From Berkiella_A sp964633725 (GTDB lineage Bacteria > Pseudomonadota > Gammaproteobacteria > Berkiellales > Berkiellaceae), in the NCBI GenBank assembly GCA_964633725.1, contig CAZWHY010000043.1, positions 1 to 27,806 of the forward strand: DNA of 27,806 nt. Direction: 5' to 3'. The position numbers and the translations under genes are program-made. The notes beneath the pieces are model-generated. The model searched no databases. It saw nothing but the letters and a program-made list of their open reading frames with translations, and was not told the DNA's origin. The first letter of the stretch is position 1, and the number at the start of each line of letters is the position of its first letter. Positions 8,102-16,557 of the stretch are shown piece after piece.

Positions 8102-9616
8102 TTAATTTTCAATAAACCAGTGTGCTCTGGCCGCCATAATGAGCTTAGCTGCTTTTTCTTCATCCATTTCAGCTATTTCAATCAAATCATCAACCGCGAG
8201 TTCAGCTAAATCGTCTCGCGTCAAAATGTTATGAGTCGCTACTTGATAAGCAAGCTGCTTATCCATCCCTTCTAAGCTTAGTAAATCTTCTGAAGGCGCT
8301 TTTTCATCAACGCGCTCTTCCTGCTCAATTGCTTGAGTTAATAAATAATCCTTAGAACGTACTCGCAATGAGGTCAACTCATCTTCATCCATACCTTCTA
8401 CTTCCATGAGTTCTTGCATAGGAACATAGGCAATTTCCTCAATAGATGAAAAACCTGCTTCAACCAAGGCAATCGCCATATTTTCATCCACACGTAAATC
8501 ATCTATAAATAATTTGGTTAAGCGCTCCATTTCTTCTTGTTCACGCTCTTCTGCTTGCTTTTCAGAGACAACATTGAGCTCCCAGTCTGTTAATTGGCCG
8601 GCTAATCTAACATTCTGACCACCACGTCCAATCGCAGCAGATTGCTGATCTTCTTCAACAACAACATCCATCGCCTCTTTATCTTCATCAAAAATGATGC
8701 TGGCGATTTCAGCTGGCGCAAGCGCATTAATCACATATTTTGCAGGATCTGGATCCCACAATACAATATCAACCCTTTCACCGCCCAACTCATTAGATAC
8801 AGCTTGTACTCTTGCACCTCGCATGCCAACACATGCCCCCACAGGATCAATTCTGGTATCTTTGGCTAATACAGCTATTTTTGCTCGTGCACCTGGATCT
8901 CTTGCTGCGCCTTTTATTTCAATCAAACCATCGCCAATCTCAGGCACTTCAATCTTAAATAATTCTATCAGCATCTCTGGGCATGTACGACTGACCAGCA
9001 ACTGTGGTCCCCGCAGATCTCTTTGAACTTCCTGCAACAAAGCTCTGATTCTATCCCCTATACGCAACATTTCTTTAGGCAACATTTCAGAGCGCTTTAA
9101 CAACCCTTCTGCATTATTGCCCAAATCAATGACAATAAAATCACGTGTTACTTTTTTAACCGAACCTGCAACTAATTGTCCTATTCTTTGCTCGTATTCA
9201 TCCGCTATCTGTTCGCGTTTTGCCGCTCTTAACCTTTGCATAATAACTTGCTTGGCGGCTTGTGCCGCAATCCGCCCAAACAGTACAGACTCAATAGGCT
9301 CTTCTATGATATCGCCGATTTGAATATCTGCTTGTTTCTCTTGTCCCTGGACTAACGTTAATTCAGCATCCGGGTTTTGAATACCTATAGGATAGCCTTC
9401 TTCATCTTCGGCATTTTCATCAATAATTGTCCAAACTCTAAAAGTGCTATATTCACCTGTTTGTCTATCGATACTGACCTTAACGCCCCATTCTGCGCCA
9501 TTTAACTTCTTTGTCGCAGACTCTAACGCTGCTTCCAAAGCTTCAAATACCACTTCTTTGGGAATATTTTTCTCATTTGAAACGACATCAACAACCAAGT
9601 TAATTTCACTGTTCAT
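8102..9616 (-). CDS. nusA: Transcription termination/antitermination factor NusA
   Basis: 504 aa. NusA binds RNA polymerase and modulates pausing, Rho-independent termination and antitermination. Domains: RNAP-binding N-terminal domain (1-~125), S1 (about 145-200), KH1 with G264-M-R-G267, KH2 with IGRGGQNVR (329-337), and two acidic helix-hairpin repeats at the C-terminus (about 365-430 and 440-504), the gammaproteobacterial AR1/AR2 arrangement. The frame is open 33 codons further upstream inside rimP; I chose the ATG at 9616 because the protein then begins MNSEINLVVDVVSNEK as in homologues and AGAGG lies 6 nt upstream. It overlaps the rimP stop by 11 nt, suggesting coupled translation. Confidence 0.97.
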   Translation of the reverse strand: MNSEINLVVDVVSNEKNIPKEVVFEALEAALESATKKLNGAEWGVKVSIDRQTGEYSTFRVWTIIDENAEDEEGYPIGIQNPDAELTLVQGQEKQADIQIGDIIEEPIESVLFGRIAAQAAKQVIMQRLRAAKREQIADEYEQRIGQLVAGSVKKVTRDFIVIDLGNNAEGLLKRSEMLPKEMLRIGDRIRALLQEVQRDLRGPQLLVSRTCPEMLIELFKIEVPEIGDGLIEIKGAARDPGARAKIAVLAKDTRIDPVGACVGMRGARVQAVSNELGGERVDIVLWDPDPAKYVINALAPAEIASIIFDEDKEAMDVVVEEDQQSAAIGRGGQNVRLAGQLTDWELNVVSEKQAEEREQEEMERLTKLFIDDLRVDENMAIALVEAGFSSIEEIAYVPMQELMEVEGMDEDELTSLRVRSKDYLLTQAIEQEERVDEKAPSEDLLSLEGMDKQLAYQVATHNILTRDDLAELAVDDLIEIAEMDEEKAAKLIMAARAHWFIEN

Positions 9617-10097
9617 TATGAGCCTCTTTCTTTTTGCCCTTGCCAAACGTAATATCAGCAACCAAACGTGCTTCATCGATATCTGTATATGGAAATATAT
9701 ATTCTTCAGATTCAAAAATAACCGTTACAGTCTCATCTGTAGCGGCTTTCAAAAGCCCAACAAAATTTCTTCTGTTGTTATGCAATGTATTTAATTTTAA
9801 TTTAATTTCTTTGCCAATTTGTTGTCGGATATGCTCGGGTTTAAATAATATTCTATTCAAACCAGGTGAAGAAACCTCCAGAGTATAACGCTCCATTTCA
9901 AGCTCTACACTCAAAACCACATCAATTTCACGCGACATCTTCGCTATATCACCCATCGTGATACCACCTGGTTTGTCTAGGTAAACGCGCAACAAAGAAC
10001 GACCACCATCGCCTGATTTTACAACCCCAACGAGCTCATACTCTGTGCCTTCCAAAATAGGCCCTAATATATTGTCCCATTTGTCGTCATACCGCAT
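9606..10097 (-). CDS. rimP: Ribosome maturation factor RimP
   Basis: 163 aa, slightly longer than the usual ~150. RimP assists early 30S assembly. Seen are the N-terminal alpha/beta domain containing YELVGVVKSGDGG, LLRVYLDKPGGITM (35-48), the SREIDVVL stretch, the signature YTLEVSSPGLNRIL (71-84), and a C-terminal SH3-like domain ending in a Lys-rich tail. ATG with AAAGGG 8 nt upstream. It is the first protein gene of the operon, behind two terminator-like hairpins that follow tRNA-fMet, matching the E. coli metY-rimP-nusA-infB layout. Confidence 0.95.
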   Translation of the reverse strand: MRYDDKWDNILGPILEGTEYELVGVVKSGDGGRSLLRVYLDKPGGITMGDIAKMSREIDVVLSVELEMERYTLEVSSPGLNRILFKPEHIRQQIGKEIKLKLNTLHNNRRNFVGLLKAATDETVTVIFESEEYIFPYTDIDEARLVADITFGKGKKKEAHNEQ

Positions 10098-10167
10098 AAA
10101 AAAGACCCTTTAATAATAATGATCACTTCCCATCAAGAAGCCAACCAACTGGCTACCGTCATAAAGC

Positions 10168-10190
10168 AAAAAAGTGGGTCTTGCCCACTT
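10168..10190 (-). terminator. Terminator/attenuator before rimP
   Basis: A 7-bp stem (10172-10178 with 10184-10190), 5-nt loop, followed on the minus strand by six U. It lies about 70 nt before the rimP start codon and after the first terminator behind tRNA-fMet, so it likely attenuates readthrough into the rimP-nusA-infB operon. Confidence 0.75.
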
Positions 10191-10240
10191 CTACAATTCT
10201 TTTTTAAATCAGCTGCTTCTTTGAATTATTTCACAGCTAA

Positions 10241-10263
10241 TAAAAAACCCCATAAAGGGGTTT
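10241..10263 (-). terminator. Intrinsic terminator of tRNA-fMet
   Basis: AAACCCC (10257-10263 on the minus strand) pairs with GGGGTTT across a 5-nt loop, and the second arm runs into a six-base U tract. It lies about 50 nt beyond the tRNA CCA end. In E. coli the metY-rimP interval also holds terminators that let part of the transcripts pass; the same role is inferred here. Confidence 0.85.
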
Positions 10264-10269
10264 CTAATC

Positions 10270-10314
10270 GTTACGCTTGCTCGTCAATACTGGACTTGCC
10301 AATATGAGCGTAAC
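10270..10314 (-). other. Structured 3' trailer of tRNA-fMet
   Basis: Immediately after the encoded CCA the minus strand reads GTTACGC, which pairs perfectly with GCGTAAC at 10270-10276. Inside this is a second 7-bp stem (299-305 with 287-293 of the 10,2xx-10,3xx block, one G-U pair) closing a 5-nt loop. The whole trailer folds into one long stem-loop ending shortly before the terminator. It could guide RNase processing of the tRNA 3' end or survive as a small RNA; the function is inferred, the pairing is visible. Confidence 0.6.
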
Positions 10315-10391
<77 letters not shown>

Positions 10392-10403
10392 TCAAGTGGG
10401 TAC

Positions 10404-10432
10404 ATAATACGATAAGCTTACAAAAGGTTCAA
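10404..10432 (-). promoter_or_regulatory. Sigma70 promoter of tRNA-fMet
   Basis: Minus strand: TTGAAC at 10427-10432, exactly 17 nt spacer, TATTAT at 10404-10409. The expected transcription start is near 10397, some six nt before the mature tRNA 5' end. This promoter probably also feeds the rimP operon by readthrough. Confidence 0.8.
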
Positions 10433-10505
10433 GTCATAATTGATAAAAATTAATATTAATAACTATATTTATTTTATTCATTCTTTGTACCAGGTATACC
10501 ATCCG

Positions 10506-10540
10506 AGTATATCACCTAAACGGCACCCTAAACATATACT
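10506..10540. repeat. Inverted repeat just after nuoN
   Basis: AGTATAT (10506-10512) and ATATACT (10534-10540) form perfect 7-nt arms 6 nt beyond the nuoN stop. The 21-nt loop holds two copies of CCTAAAC (10515-10521, 10527-10533). No U tract follows in the direction of nuo transcription, so it is not a standard terminator; it may protect the mRNA 3' end. Confidence 0.45.
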
Positions 10541-10545
10541 GGGAA

Positions 10546-11991
10546 CTATGGCACAACCACCATGAAAACTTGCTGGCAAATCGTAAATAATGGCGCAGGC
10601 AATATGCCAAGCCCTAAAATGGCCAACCCATGAATGCTCAATACCGCCCTCATGTCACTGGCGCCCCCAACTGCATTAGGCAAATCTGCTTTCTCAAAGT
10701 ACATATACCAAACAACCCGTAAATAATAAAAGGCGCCAATAATGGAAAATATCACCCCTACAGCCGCTAACCAAACTAGCTGCATATCCACTAACGCTTT
10801 TAGAACCATAAATTTAGCGTAAAATCCTACCGTGGGCGGCACACCTGCCAAAGAGAACATCACCAAGAGCATCAAAAAAGCAATCCATGGACTACGCTGA
10901 CACAGCCCTTTGAGATCATCTAGCTTCTCAAGCTCTATGCCCTTAGCACTTAACAAAATCAGCACACCAAAGGCACAGGCCGACATAATCGCGTAAACAA
11001 TCACATAGTACATCGCAGGCGCAAAACTTTGTGTAGGCGCAGCCAATAAGGCCAATAACAAAAATCCAATATGAGCAATAGTCGAATATGCTAGTAATCG
11101 TTTAATATTTGTTTGTGCTATTGCCACAATATTACCCAAAGCCAAAGACAATAGAGCCATAACGATAAAGAACTGGCCCCATTCGGTGGCTAACCCTAAC
11201 AATCCATCATTTAATAATCTATAGACCATGCCAAAAGCAGCAATTTTAGGCACGCTACCAATAAGCATGGCTACATTAGTGGGTGCGCCCTCATAGACAT
11301 CAGGCACCCACATATGACAAGGCGCGGCACCTAATTTAAAGGCTATGCCAATGATAATAAAGACCATGCTAAATAAGAGTAAGCTCATTTGCTCAGCATT
11401 TGCTTGCCCGACAAAAGCTGAGATGGTTTGTAAATCTATACTATTGGTGACACCATATAAAATAGAAATACCATATAATAATAATCCAGACGCTAAGGCG
11501 CCCATAATAAAGTACTTCATACCTGCTTCTGCGCTACCTGCCCCATCACGACGCAGAGCAACTAAAACATAAAGCGGCAAAGATAATAACTCCAAACCTA
11601 AATAAATCATGAGCAAACTATTAGCTGAAACCAATAACATCATGCCCAATGTAGAAAACAAAGCCAAAGTATGAAACTCTCCCCTTGGTATATCTCTGTC
11701 TCGAACATAAACTCGGCTATATAACATCACAACAACCATTAAGCCTAAAATAAATAATTTTAGTGTTTGAGATAATGGATCGGCAATAAACTGCCCCGAA
11801 AAGGCGGTACTACTTGCACCAACTTCAGTCACCCAACAAGCATAAAAACTCGCAAACAAGGCAACTTGGCTCATGACATACGTCAGCCCTTTCCAAGCGG
11901 GCTTTAGATAAACATCTAATAATAATACTAGGGTGGTCGCTATGCCCAATACAATTTCAGGCATTAAGAGAGATAAATCTGCTTGCATCAT
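10546..11991 (-). CDS. nuoN: NADH-quinone oxidoreductase subunit N
   Basis: 481 aa, about 14 membrane helices. One of three antiporter-like proton-channel subunits of the complex I membrane arm in the inner membrane. Key channel residues are present: E134 in LGLELLSLPLY and K219 in AFKLGAAPCHMWVPD. The broken-helix region around SLAGVPPTVGFYAKF is also normal. The start has two adjacent ATG codons with only a weak purine stretch (GAAGAAG) ahead; initiation could be at either. It is the last gene of the nuo operon, 13 nt after nuoM, and no clear intrinsic terminator follows before the tRNA-fMet promoter. Confidence 0.97.
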   Translation of the reverse strand: MMQADLSLLMPEIVLGIATTLVLLLDVYLKPAWKGLTYVMSQVALFASFYACWVTEVGASSTAFSGQFIADPLSQTLKLFILGLMVVVMLYSRVYVRDRDIPRGEFHTLALFSTLGMMLLVSANSLLMIYLGLELLSLPLYVLVALRRDGAGSAEAGMKYFIMGALASGLLLYGISILYGVTNSIDLQTISAFVGQANAEQMSLLLFSMVFIIIGIAFKLGAAPCHMWVPDVYEGAPTNVAMLIGSVPKIAAFGMVYRLLNDGLLGLATEWGQFFIVMALLSLALGNIVAIAQTNIKRLLAYSTIAHIGFLLLALLAAPTQSFAPAMYYVIVYAIMSACAFGVLILLSAKGIELEKLDDLKGLCQRSPWIAFLMLLVMFSLAGVPPTVGFYAKFMVLKALVDMQLVWLAAVGVIFSIIGAFYYLRVVWYMYFEKADLPNAVGGASDMRAVLSIHGLAILGLGILPAPLFTICQQVFMVVVP

Positions 11992-12004
11992 CTTCTTCTG
12001 TCAC

Positions 12005-13543
12005 TTATTTAAGTTTGGTTTGTGCAATTTGTTCTATAAATGCTTGAATGGTCACTTCTGTCACTTCAATTAACGGTTGCGGCCAAATGCCAACCACTAA
12101 AACCATGCCCGCCAACGCCACCAGGAAGACTAACTCGCGTTTGTTCACATCTTGTAACGCTTCCACTTGAGCATTGCCGACTTCACCAAAAATAACGCGT
12201 TTCACCATCCAAAGTGTGTAAGCAGCTCCCACAATTAAAGTCGTTGCAGCTAAAAATGCATACCAGAAATTAGCTTGGAATGATGCCAGAATAACCATAA
12301 ACTCACCTACAAAGCCTGATGTACCGGGCAATCCTGCATTGGCTAGGGCAAACAATACGAAGAAGCTGGCAAAAATAGGCATCTTATTCACCACGCCGCC
12401 ATAATCCACTATTTGGCGAGAATGCATGCGGTCATACAGTATTCCTACACACAAAAATAATGCACCTGACACAAAGCCGTGTGAAATCATTTGTACATAT
12501 GCGCCAGAAATCCCCAGACCGGCGGCTTGTACAGAGCCTGATTTCTCTAATCCAAAGACCATGAAAATACCTAAGGTCACAAATCCCATATGGGCAATAG
12601 AAGAATAGGCAATTAATTTTTTCATGTCTTTTTGCGCCAATGCAATTAGGCCAATATAGACCACAGCCACTAACGATAAAATAATCACAAATATTTCAAA
12701 ACTACGCCCAGCATCTGGCACGATAGGCAAAATAAATCTTAAGAAACCATAAGCGCCCATTTTTAACATAATAGCCGCTAGTATCACCGAACCACCTGTT
12801 GGGGCTTCCACATGAGCATCAGGCAGCCAAGTATGTACCGGCACCATTGGAATTTTTACAGCAAAGGCGATGAAAAATGCCGCAAAAATCCATTTTTGCT
12901 GTAACAAAGTTAGCGGAACTTCTTGAAAAGCCGCAATAGAAAATGGAGCGCTCAACCCAGCAGTCGTCGATTGTAAATGCAAATAAATCAGGGCAATTAA
13001 TAAGAATACAGAGCCAAAGAAGGTATATAAGAAAAACTTAACCGTCGCAAAGATGCGGTTAGGCCCACCCCAAACGCCAATAATCAAAAACATCGGGATC
13101 AGCATGGCTTCCCAGAAAATATAAAACAATATAGAGTCCATAGCAGCAAATACACCACACATTAAACCCTGCATGACCAAAAATGCAGCCATGTAGTGCG
13201 CGACGCGATCCTGAATCACCTGCCACGCGGAAATAATCACCAATGGCGTAAATACACAAGTCAAAACAATCAATGGCATGGAAAATCCGTCCACACCCAA
13301 AGCATAATTAACCTCAATGTTAGGAAACCAAGGTAATAGCTCGATAAATTGCATCGCGGCAGTGCTTGTATCAAAGCCAACCCACAATGGATAACATAAT
13401 GCCAAACATACCATTGAGATCGCCAATGCTAGCATACGAGCTAATTGTGGGCGCGCGTCTCCCCCTAATACAAATATGGCCACACCACCAGCGATAGGCA
13501 ACCAAATTAATAAGCTCAGCAATGGAAATGCAACTTGAAGCAT
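12005..13543 (-). CDS. nuoM: NADH-quinone oxidoreductase subunit M
   Basis: 512 aa, about 14 membrane helices; antiporter-like proton-channel subunit between NuoL and NuoN. E145 (FYIFWEAMLIPMF) and K230 (AFAVKIPMVPVHTWLPD) mark the half-channel, and the conserved IAYSSIAHMGFV stretch is present. ATG with AGAGGG 5 nt upstream; 16 nt after nuoL. Length is normal for the family. Confidence 0.98.
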   Translation of the reverse strand: MLQVAFPLLSLLIWLPIAGGVAIFVLGGDARPQLARMLALAISMVCLALCYPLWVGFDTSTAAMQFIELLPWFPNIEVNYALGVDGFSMPLIVLTCVFTPLVIISAWQVIQDRVAHYMAAFLVMQGLMCGVFAAMDSILFYIFWEAMLIPMFLIIGVWGGPNRIFATVKFFLYTFFGSVFLLIALIYLHLQSTTAGLSAPFSIAAFQEVPLTLLQQKWIFAAFFIAFAVKIPMVPVHTWLPDAHVEAPTGGSVILAAIMLKMGAYGFLRFILPIVPDAGRSFEIFVIILSLVAVVYIGLIALAQKDMKKLIAYSSIAHMGFVTLGIFMVFGLEKSGSVQAAGLGISGAYVQMISHGFVSGALFLCVGILYDRMHSRQIVDYGGVVNKMPIFASFFVLFALANAGLPGTSGFVGEFMVILASFQANFWYAFLAATTLIVGAAYTLWMVKRVIFGEVGNAQVEALQDVNKRELVFLVALAGMVLVVGIWPQPLIEVTEVTIQAFIEQIAQTKLK

Positions 13544-13559
13544 GCTCGCCCTCTATTTA

Positions 13560-15533
13560 TTATAAAATAAGCCAAAGTAACAATAATATCAGCCCTGTGA
13601 TCATGGCAAACACATAATGATAGACATAACCTGACTGTAATGATCGCAATAAATTAGCACTACCGCGCACAGCTTTTATCGTGCCACCTACCACAACCCC
13701 ATCAATCAAGCCTTTATCACCCACAGTCCAAAATAGCCAACCCGTTCCCCGAGTCAAAGCCGCCAATACTTTTTGGTTAAATATATCAAATCCATATTTA
13801 TGCTCTAAAATAAAATATATGGGATAACATATTTTCTTGGTGATTTTAGATAAACCAGGAGCGATGACATAAAACAATAAAGCCACAGCAACACCAGCCA
13901 TCGCTAAATAAAATGGCAATGATTGAAAACCATGCAATCCCATCGCCATAGAGCCATGAAAATCTTGTGCAAAGGCTTTTACCACATCATGCTCAGGCAA
14001 AACAAATATTGTATTGGCAAAATATTCCCCCGAAATCGCACTACCCGCAAACAAATAGCCTATCGCAACTGATGGTATCGCCAAAAGCACTAACGGCAAC
14101 CATACTACGACTGGCGCTTCTTTTAAGCCTTCTTGAGTATGGGCATCCATTTTGGGTTTTGTATGAAATACTAAGAAAAACATTCTAAAAGAATATAACG
14201 CGGTCACAAATACACTTGATAGCACCGCCCAATAGGCAATATCAGAGCCCATAATCTGACTGTGATGAATCGCCTCAATAATCGTATCTTTTGAGTAAAA
14301 CCCAGAGAAGAAAGGAAAACCAATCAAAGCCAAGCTGCCCACAAACATTGTGATATAAGTAATAGGCATATATTTACGTAAGCCGCCCATATTACGAATA
14401 TCTTGCTCGTGGTGCATCACGATAATTACCGCACCAGCACCTAAAAATAACAACGCTTTGAAAAATGCATGCGTCATCAAATGGAACATACCCGCCGCAT
14501 AAGCCGAAGCTCCTGTTGCCGCTATCATATAGCCTAATTGAGATAACGTAGAATAAGCCACTACCCGCTTAATATCATTTTGGACGATAGCCACTAGTCC
14601 CATCATAAAGCAAGTTGTTGCCCCAACTAACAGAACGCAACTTAATGCCACCTCAGAATATTCGAATATAGGCGACATTCTAGCGACCATAAACACACCC
14701 GCAGTTACCATAGTTGCAGCATGAATCAATGCAGAAATAGGCGTAGGGCCTTCCATTGAGTCTGGCAGCCATACATGCAAAGGCATCTGAGCAGATTTGC
14801 CCATAGCGCCCACAAATAATAATAAGCAAATAACAGTGATCCAAGACCACGGCTGACCGGAAAATATTTCAATCGTCGGATTTTGTGCTGCCACTTGAGG
14901 CACTGCGGCAAACACAGCAGAGTAATCCAACGTACCAAATACAGCTAAAACACCGGCAATCCCTAAAAGAAATCCAAAGTCACCAACACGATTGACTAAA
15001 AACGCTTTCATATTGGCAAAAATAGCAGTTTCTTTTTTATACCAAAAGCCAATAAGCAAATATGAAACTAAGCCAACAGCTTCCCAACCAAAGAATAATT
15101 GTAAGAAATTATTAGATAGCACCAGCATAAACATCGCAAAAGTAAATAAGGCGATATAACTAAAAAACCGTTGGTAACCTGCATCTTCAGACATATAGCC
15201 TACGGTATAAATATGTACCATCCAAGAAACAAAACTCACAACCATTAGCATTAATAGCGTTAATTTATCTAACAAAAAGCCAATATGTAATTCCAAACCT
15301 GCTACAGATGCCCAGCTGTATAATAAAAACTCTGTGCCTTCTTTAAGCGTTTGATCAATTAGCATTAATTTTGCTAAATAAATAGAACCGAAAAAGCTTA
15401 AACCCACGGCCAGGATGGCAATACAGTGCGTCATCTTTCGGCCTAACATTTTGCCAAAAAATCCAGCCAATAGTGCTGACACCAACGGTGAAAAAACAAC
15501 CACCAAACAACTATAAAAAGCGCTATTTTGCAT
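13560..15533 (-). CDS. nuoL: NADH-quinone oxidoreductase subunit L
   Basis: 657 aa, the largest antiporter-like subunit at the distal end of the membrane arm, with a C-terminal extension that forms the long lateral helix and anchors at its end (hydrophobic last ~18 residues). E151 (FFGWEAVGLVSYLL) and K246 (GAMGKSAQMPLHVWLPD) are the expected channel residues, and HAATMVTAGVFMVAR is present. The ATG lies 1 nt after the nuoK stop; AAAGGG in the end of nuoK serves as ribosome-binding site, so the two are translationally coupled. Confidence 0.98.
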   Translation of the reverse strand: MQNSAFYSCLVVVFSPLVSALLAGFFGKMLGRKMTHCIAILAVGLSFFGSIYLAKLMLIDQTLKEGTEFLLYSWASVAGLELHIGFLLDKLTLLMLMVVSFVSWMVHIYTVGYMSEDAGYQRFFSYIALFTFAMFMLVLSNNFLQLFFGWEAVGLVSYLLIGFWYKKETAIFANMKAFLVNRVGDFGFLLGIAGVLAVFGTLDYSAVFAAVPQVAAQNPTIEIFSGQPWSWITVICLLLFVGAMGKSAQMPLHVWLPDSMEGPTPISALIHAATMVTAGVFMVARMSPIFEYSEVALSCVLLVGATTCFMMGLVAIVQNDIKRVVAYSTLSQLGYMIAATGASAYAAGMFHLMTHAFFKALLFLGAGAVIIVMHHEQDIRNMGGLRKYMPITYITMFVGSLALIGFPFFSGFYSKDTIIEAIHHSQIMGSDIAYWAVLSSVFVTALYSFRMFFLVFHTKPKMDAHTQEGLKEAPVVVWLPLVLLAIPSVAIGYLFAGSAISGEYFANTIFVLPEHDVVKAFAQDFHGSMAMGLHGFQSLPFYLAMAGVAVALLFYVIAPGLSKITKKICYPIYFILEHKYGFDIFNQKVLAALTRGTGWLFWTVGDKGLIDGVVVGGTIKAVRGSANLLRSLQSGYVYHYVFAMITGLILLLLWLIL

Positions 15534-15534
15534 A

Positions 15535-15840
15535 TTAACCCTTTAGTGCCCCTAATTCTTCAACGTTAATGGTGTGCCGCTTCCTGAATAAGACCACGAG
15601 AATGGCCAAGCCTATTGCAGCTTCCGCTGCGGCAACTGTCAAAATAAAGAAAACATATACATCTCCTACATGGTTTTGCAGAAAATGTGAAAACGCAACA
15701 AAATTGGTATTCACCGCAAGCAGTATTAATTCTATACACATCAACAAAATAATCACATTTTTGCGATTAATGTATAAGCCAGCTACCCCTATACCAAATA
15801 AGATAGCGGACAGACTGAGTACTTGGGTCAGTGTTATCAT
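15535..15840 (-). CDS. nuoK: NADH-quinone oxidoreductase subunit K
   Basis: 101 aa with three membrane helices, the usual NuoK size. Proton-path glutamates E37 (LLMCIELILLAVN) and E73 (VAAAEAAIGLAI) are present. The start codon overlaps the nuoJ stop as ATGA (4 nt), so translation is coupled. The protein acts in the membrane arm next to NuoA, NuoJ and NuoH. Confidence 0.98.
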   Translation of the reverse strand: MITLTQVLSLSAILFGIGVAGLYINRKNVIILLMCIELILLAVNTNFVAFSHFLQNHVGDVYVFFILTVAAAEAAIGLAILVVLFRKRHTINVEELGALKG

Positions 15841-16490
15841 GATGGTCTTTTTTCCGTATCCATTTTAATAATTCGTAGTCTATCGCTTTTACGTACTTGC
15901 ACTTGTTGCCCAATATTTTGGGTTTTCTTAGATTGCGGACCTCTAAAGGTCAAACCAATTGCCGCAATCATCGCGACTAATAAAATCACGCCCGCAACCT
16001 CAAATGGCAATAAGAAATCTGAGTACAATAATTCACCTAAAGCTTTTACATGGCTATAGTCCGCAGGTTTGAGGGCAGGCGCCGGCATATTCTCCAATCC
16101 AAACGATTGTTGCTGAACCGCAATACACATGATAGCGATTAACCCACCACCGACAATCAAGCTTAAAGGCCAGTATCGTACAAAAGAGTGGAATATTTTA
16201 GGCGCTTCGATATCTATCATCATGATGACAAACAAAAACAATACCATCACCGCCCCCACGTACACTAAAATTAATGTAATGGCTAAAAACTCTGCCTCTA
16301 GCAACATCCATACGCCCGCCATGCAAAAGAAGGTCAAAACCAAAAACAACACGGCTCGTACTGGGTTTTTAGCAATCACAACAGAGCAAGCAGACACCAC
16401 AGCCCAAAAAGAAAAACCATAAAAAATCAGTTGCTGCACAGTGATGTTCGTAAACATAGTTAGCATCGTAGACGTAGCAGACGTAGACAT
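15837..16490 (-). CDS. nuoJ: NADH-quinone oxidoreductase subunit J
   Basis: 217 aa, five predicted membrane helices in the first ~170 residues plus a basic tail. Conserved NPVRAVLFLVLTFF (42-55) and ILVYVGAVMVLFLFVIMMID are seen. Compared with typical NuoJ there are about 16 extra residues before the first helix, beginning MSTSATST and encoded by a small TCTACG-type repeat. I keep the first ATG because AAAAGG lies 8 nt upstream, whereas later Met codons (M9, M12) lack a ribosome-binding site. It is separated from nuoI by a 67-nt repeat-filled gap. Confidence 0.95.
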   Translation of the reverse strand: MSTSATSTMLTMFTNITVQQLIFYGFSFWAVVSACSVVIAKNPVRAVLFLVLTFFCMAGVWMLLEAEFLAITLILVYVGAVMVLFLFVIMMIDIEAPKIFHSFVRYWPLSLIVGGGLIAIMCIAVQQQSFGLENMPAPALKPADYSHVKALGELLYSDFLLPFEVAGVILLVAMIAAIGLTFRGPQSKKTQNIGQQVQVRKSDRLRIIKMDTEKRPS

Positions 16491-16515
16491 AAATATAGCC
16501 TTTTAACTTTTAACC

Positions 16516-16557
16516 TTAAATCTTAAATCTTAAATCTTAAATCTTAAATCTTAAACT
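16516..16557. repeat. Heptamer repeat between nuoI and nuoJ
   Basis: Five perfect tandem copies of TTAAATC (16516-16550) plus a degenerate sixth (16551-16557) that abuts the nuoI stop. On the mRNA strand the unit reads AAGATTT, one base from the AAGGTTT unit on the other side of nuoI. Degenerate copies continue toward the nuoJ ribosome-binding site. Confidence 0.9.

Noticed and set aside
8080..8163. N-terminal extension of infB by 28 codons
   Set aside because: It lies inside the end of nusA; the internal ATG has an ideal ribosome-binding site and the family N-terminus, so the extension is only an open frame.
9617..9715. N-terminal extension of nusA by 33 codons
   Set aside because: It overlaps rimP and does not resemble NusA; the ATG at 9616 fits the family and has AGAGG upstream.
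10493..10500. 8-bp palindrome GGTATACC after nuoN as an operator
   Set aside because: A single short palindrome with no matching site elsewhere in the window and no associated regulator; chance is a sufficient explanation.
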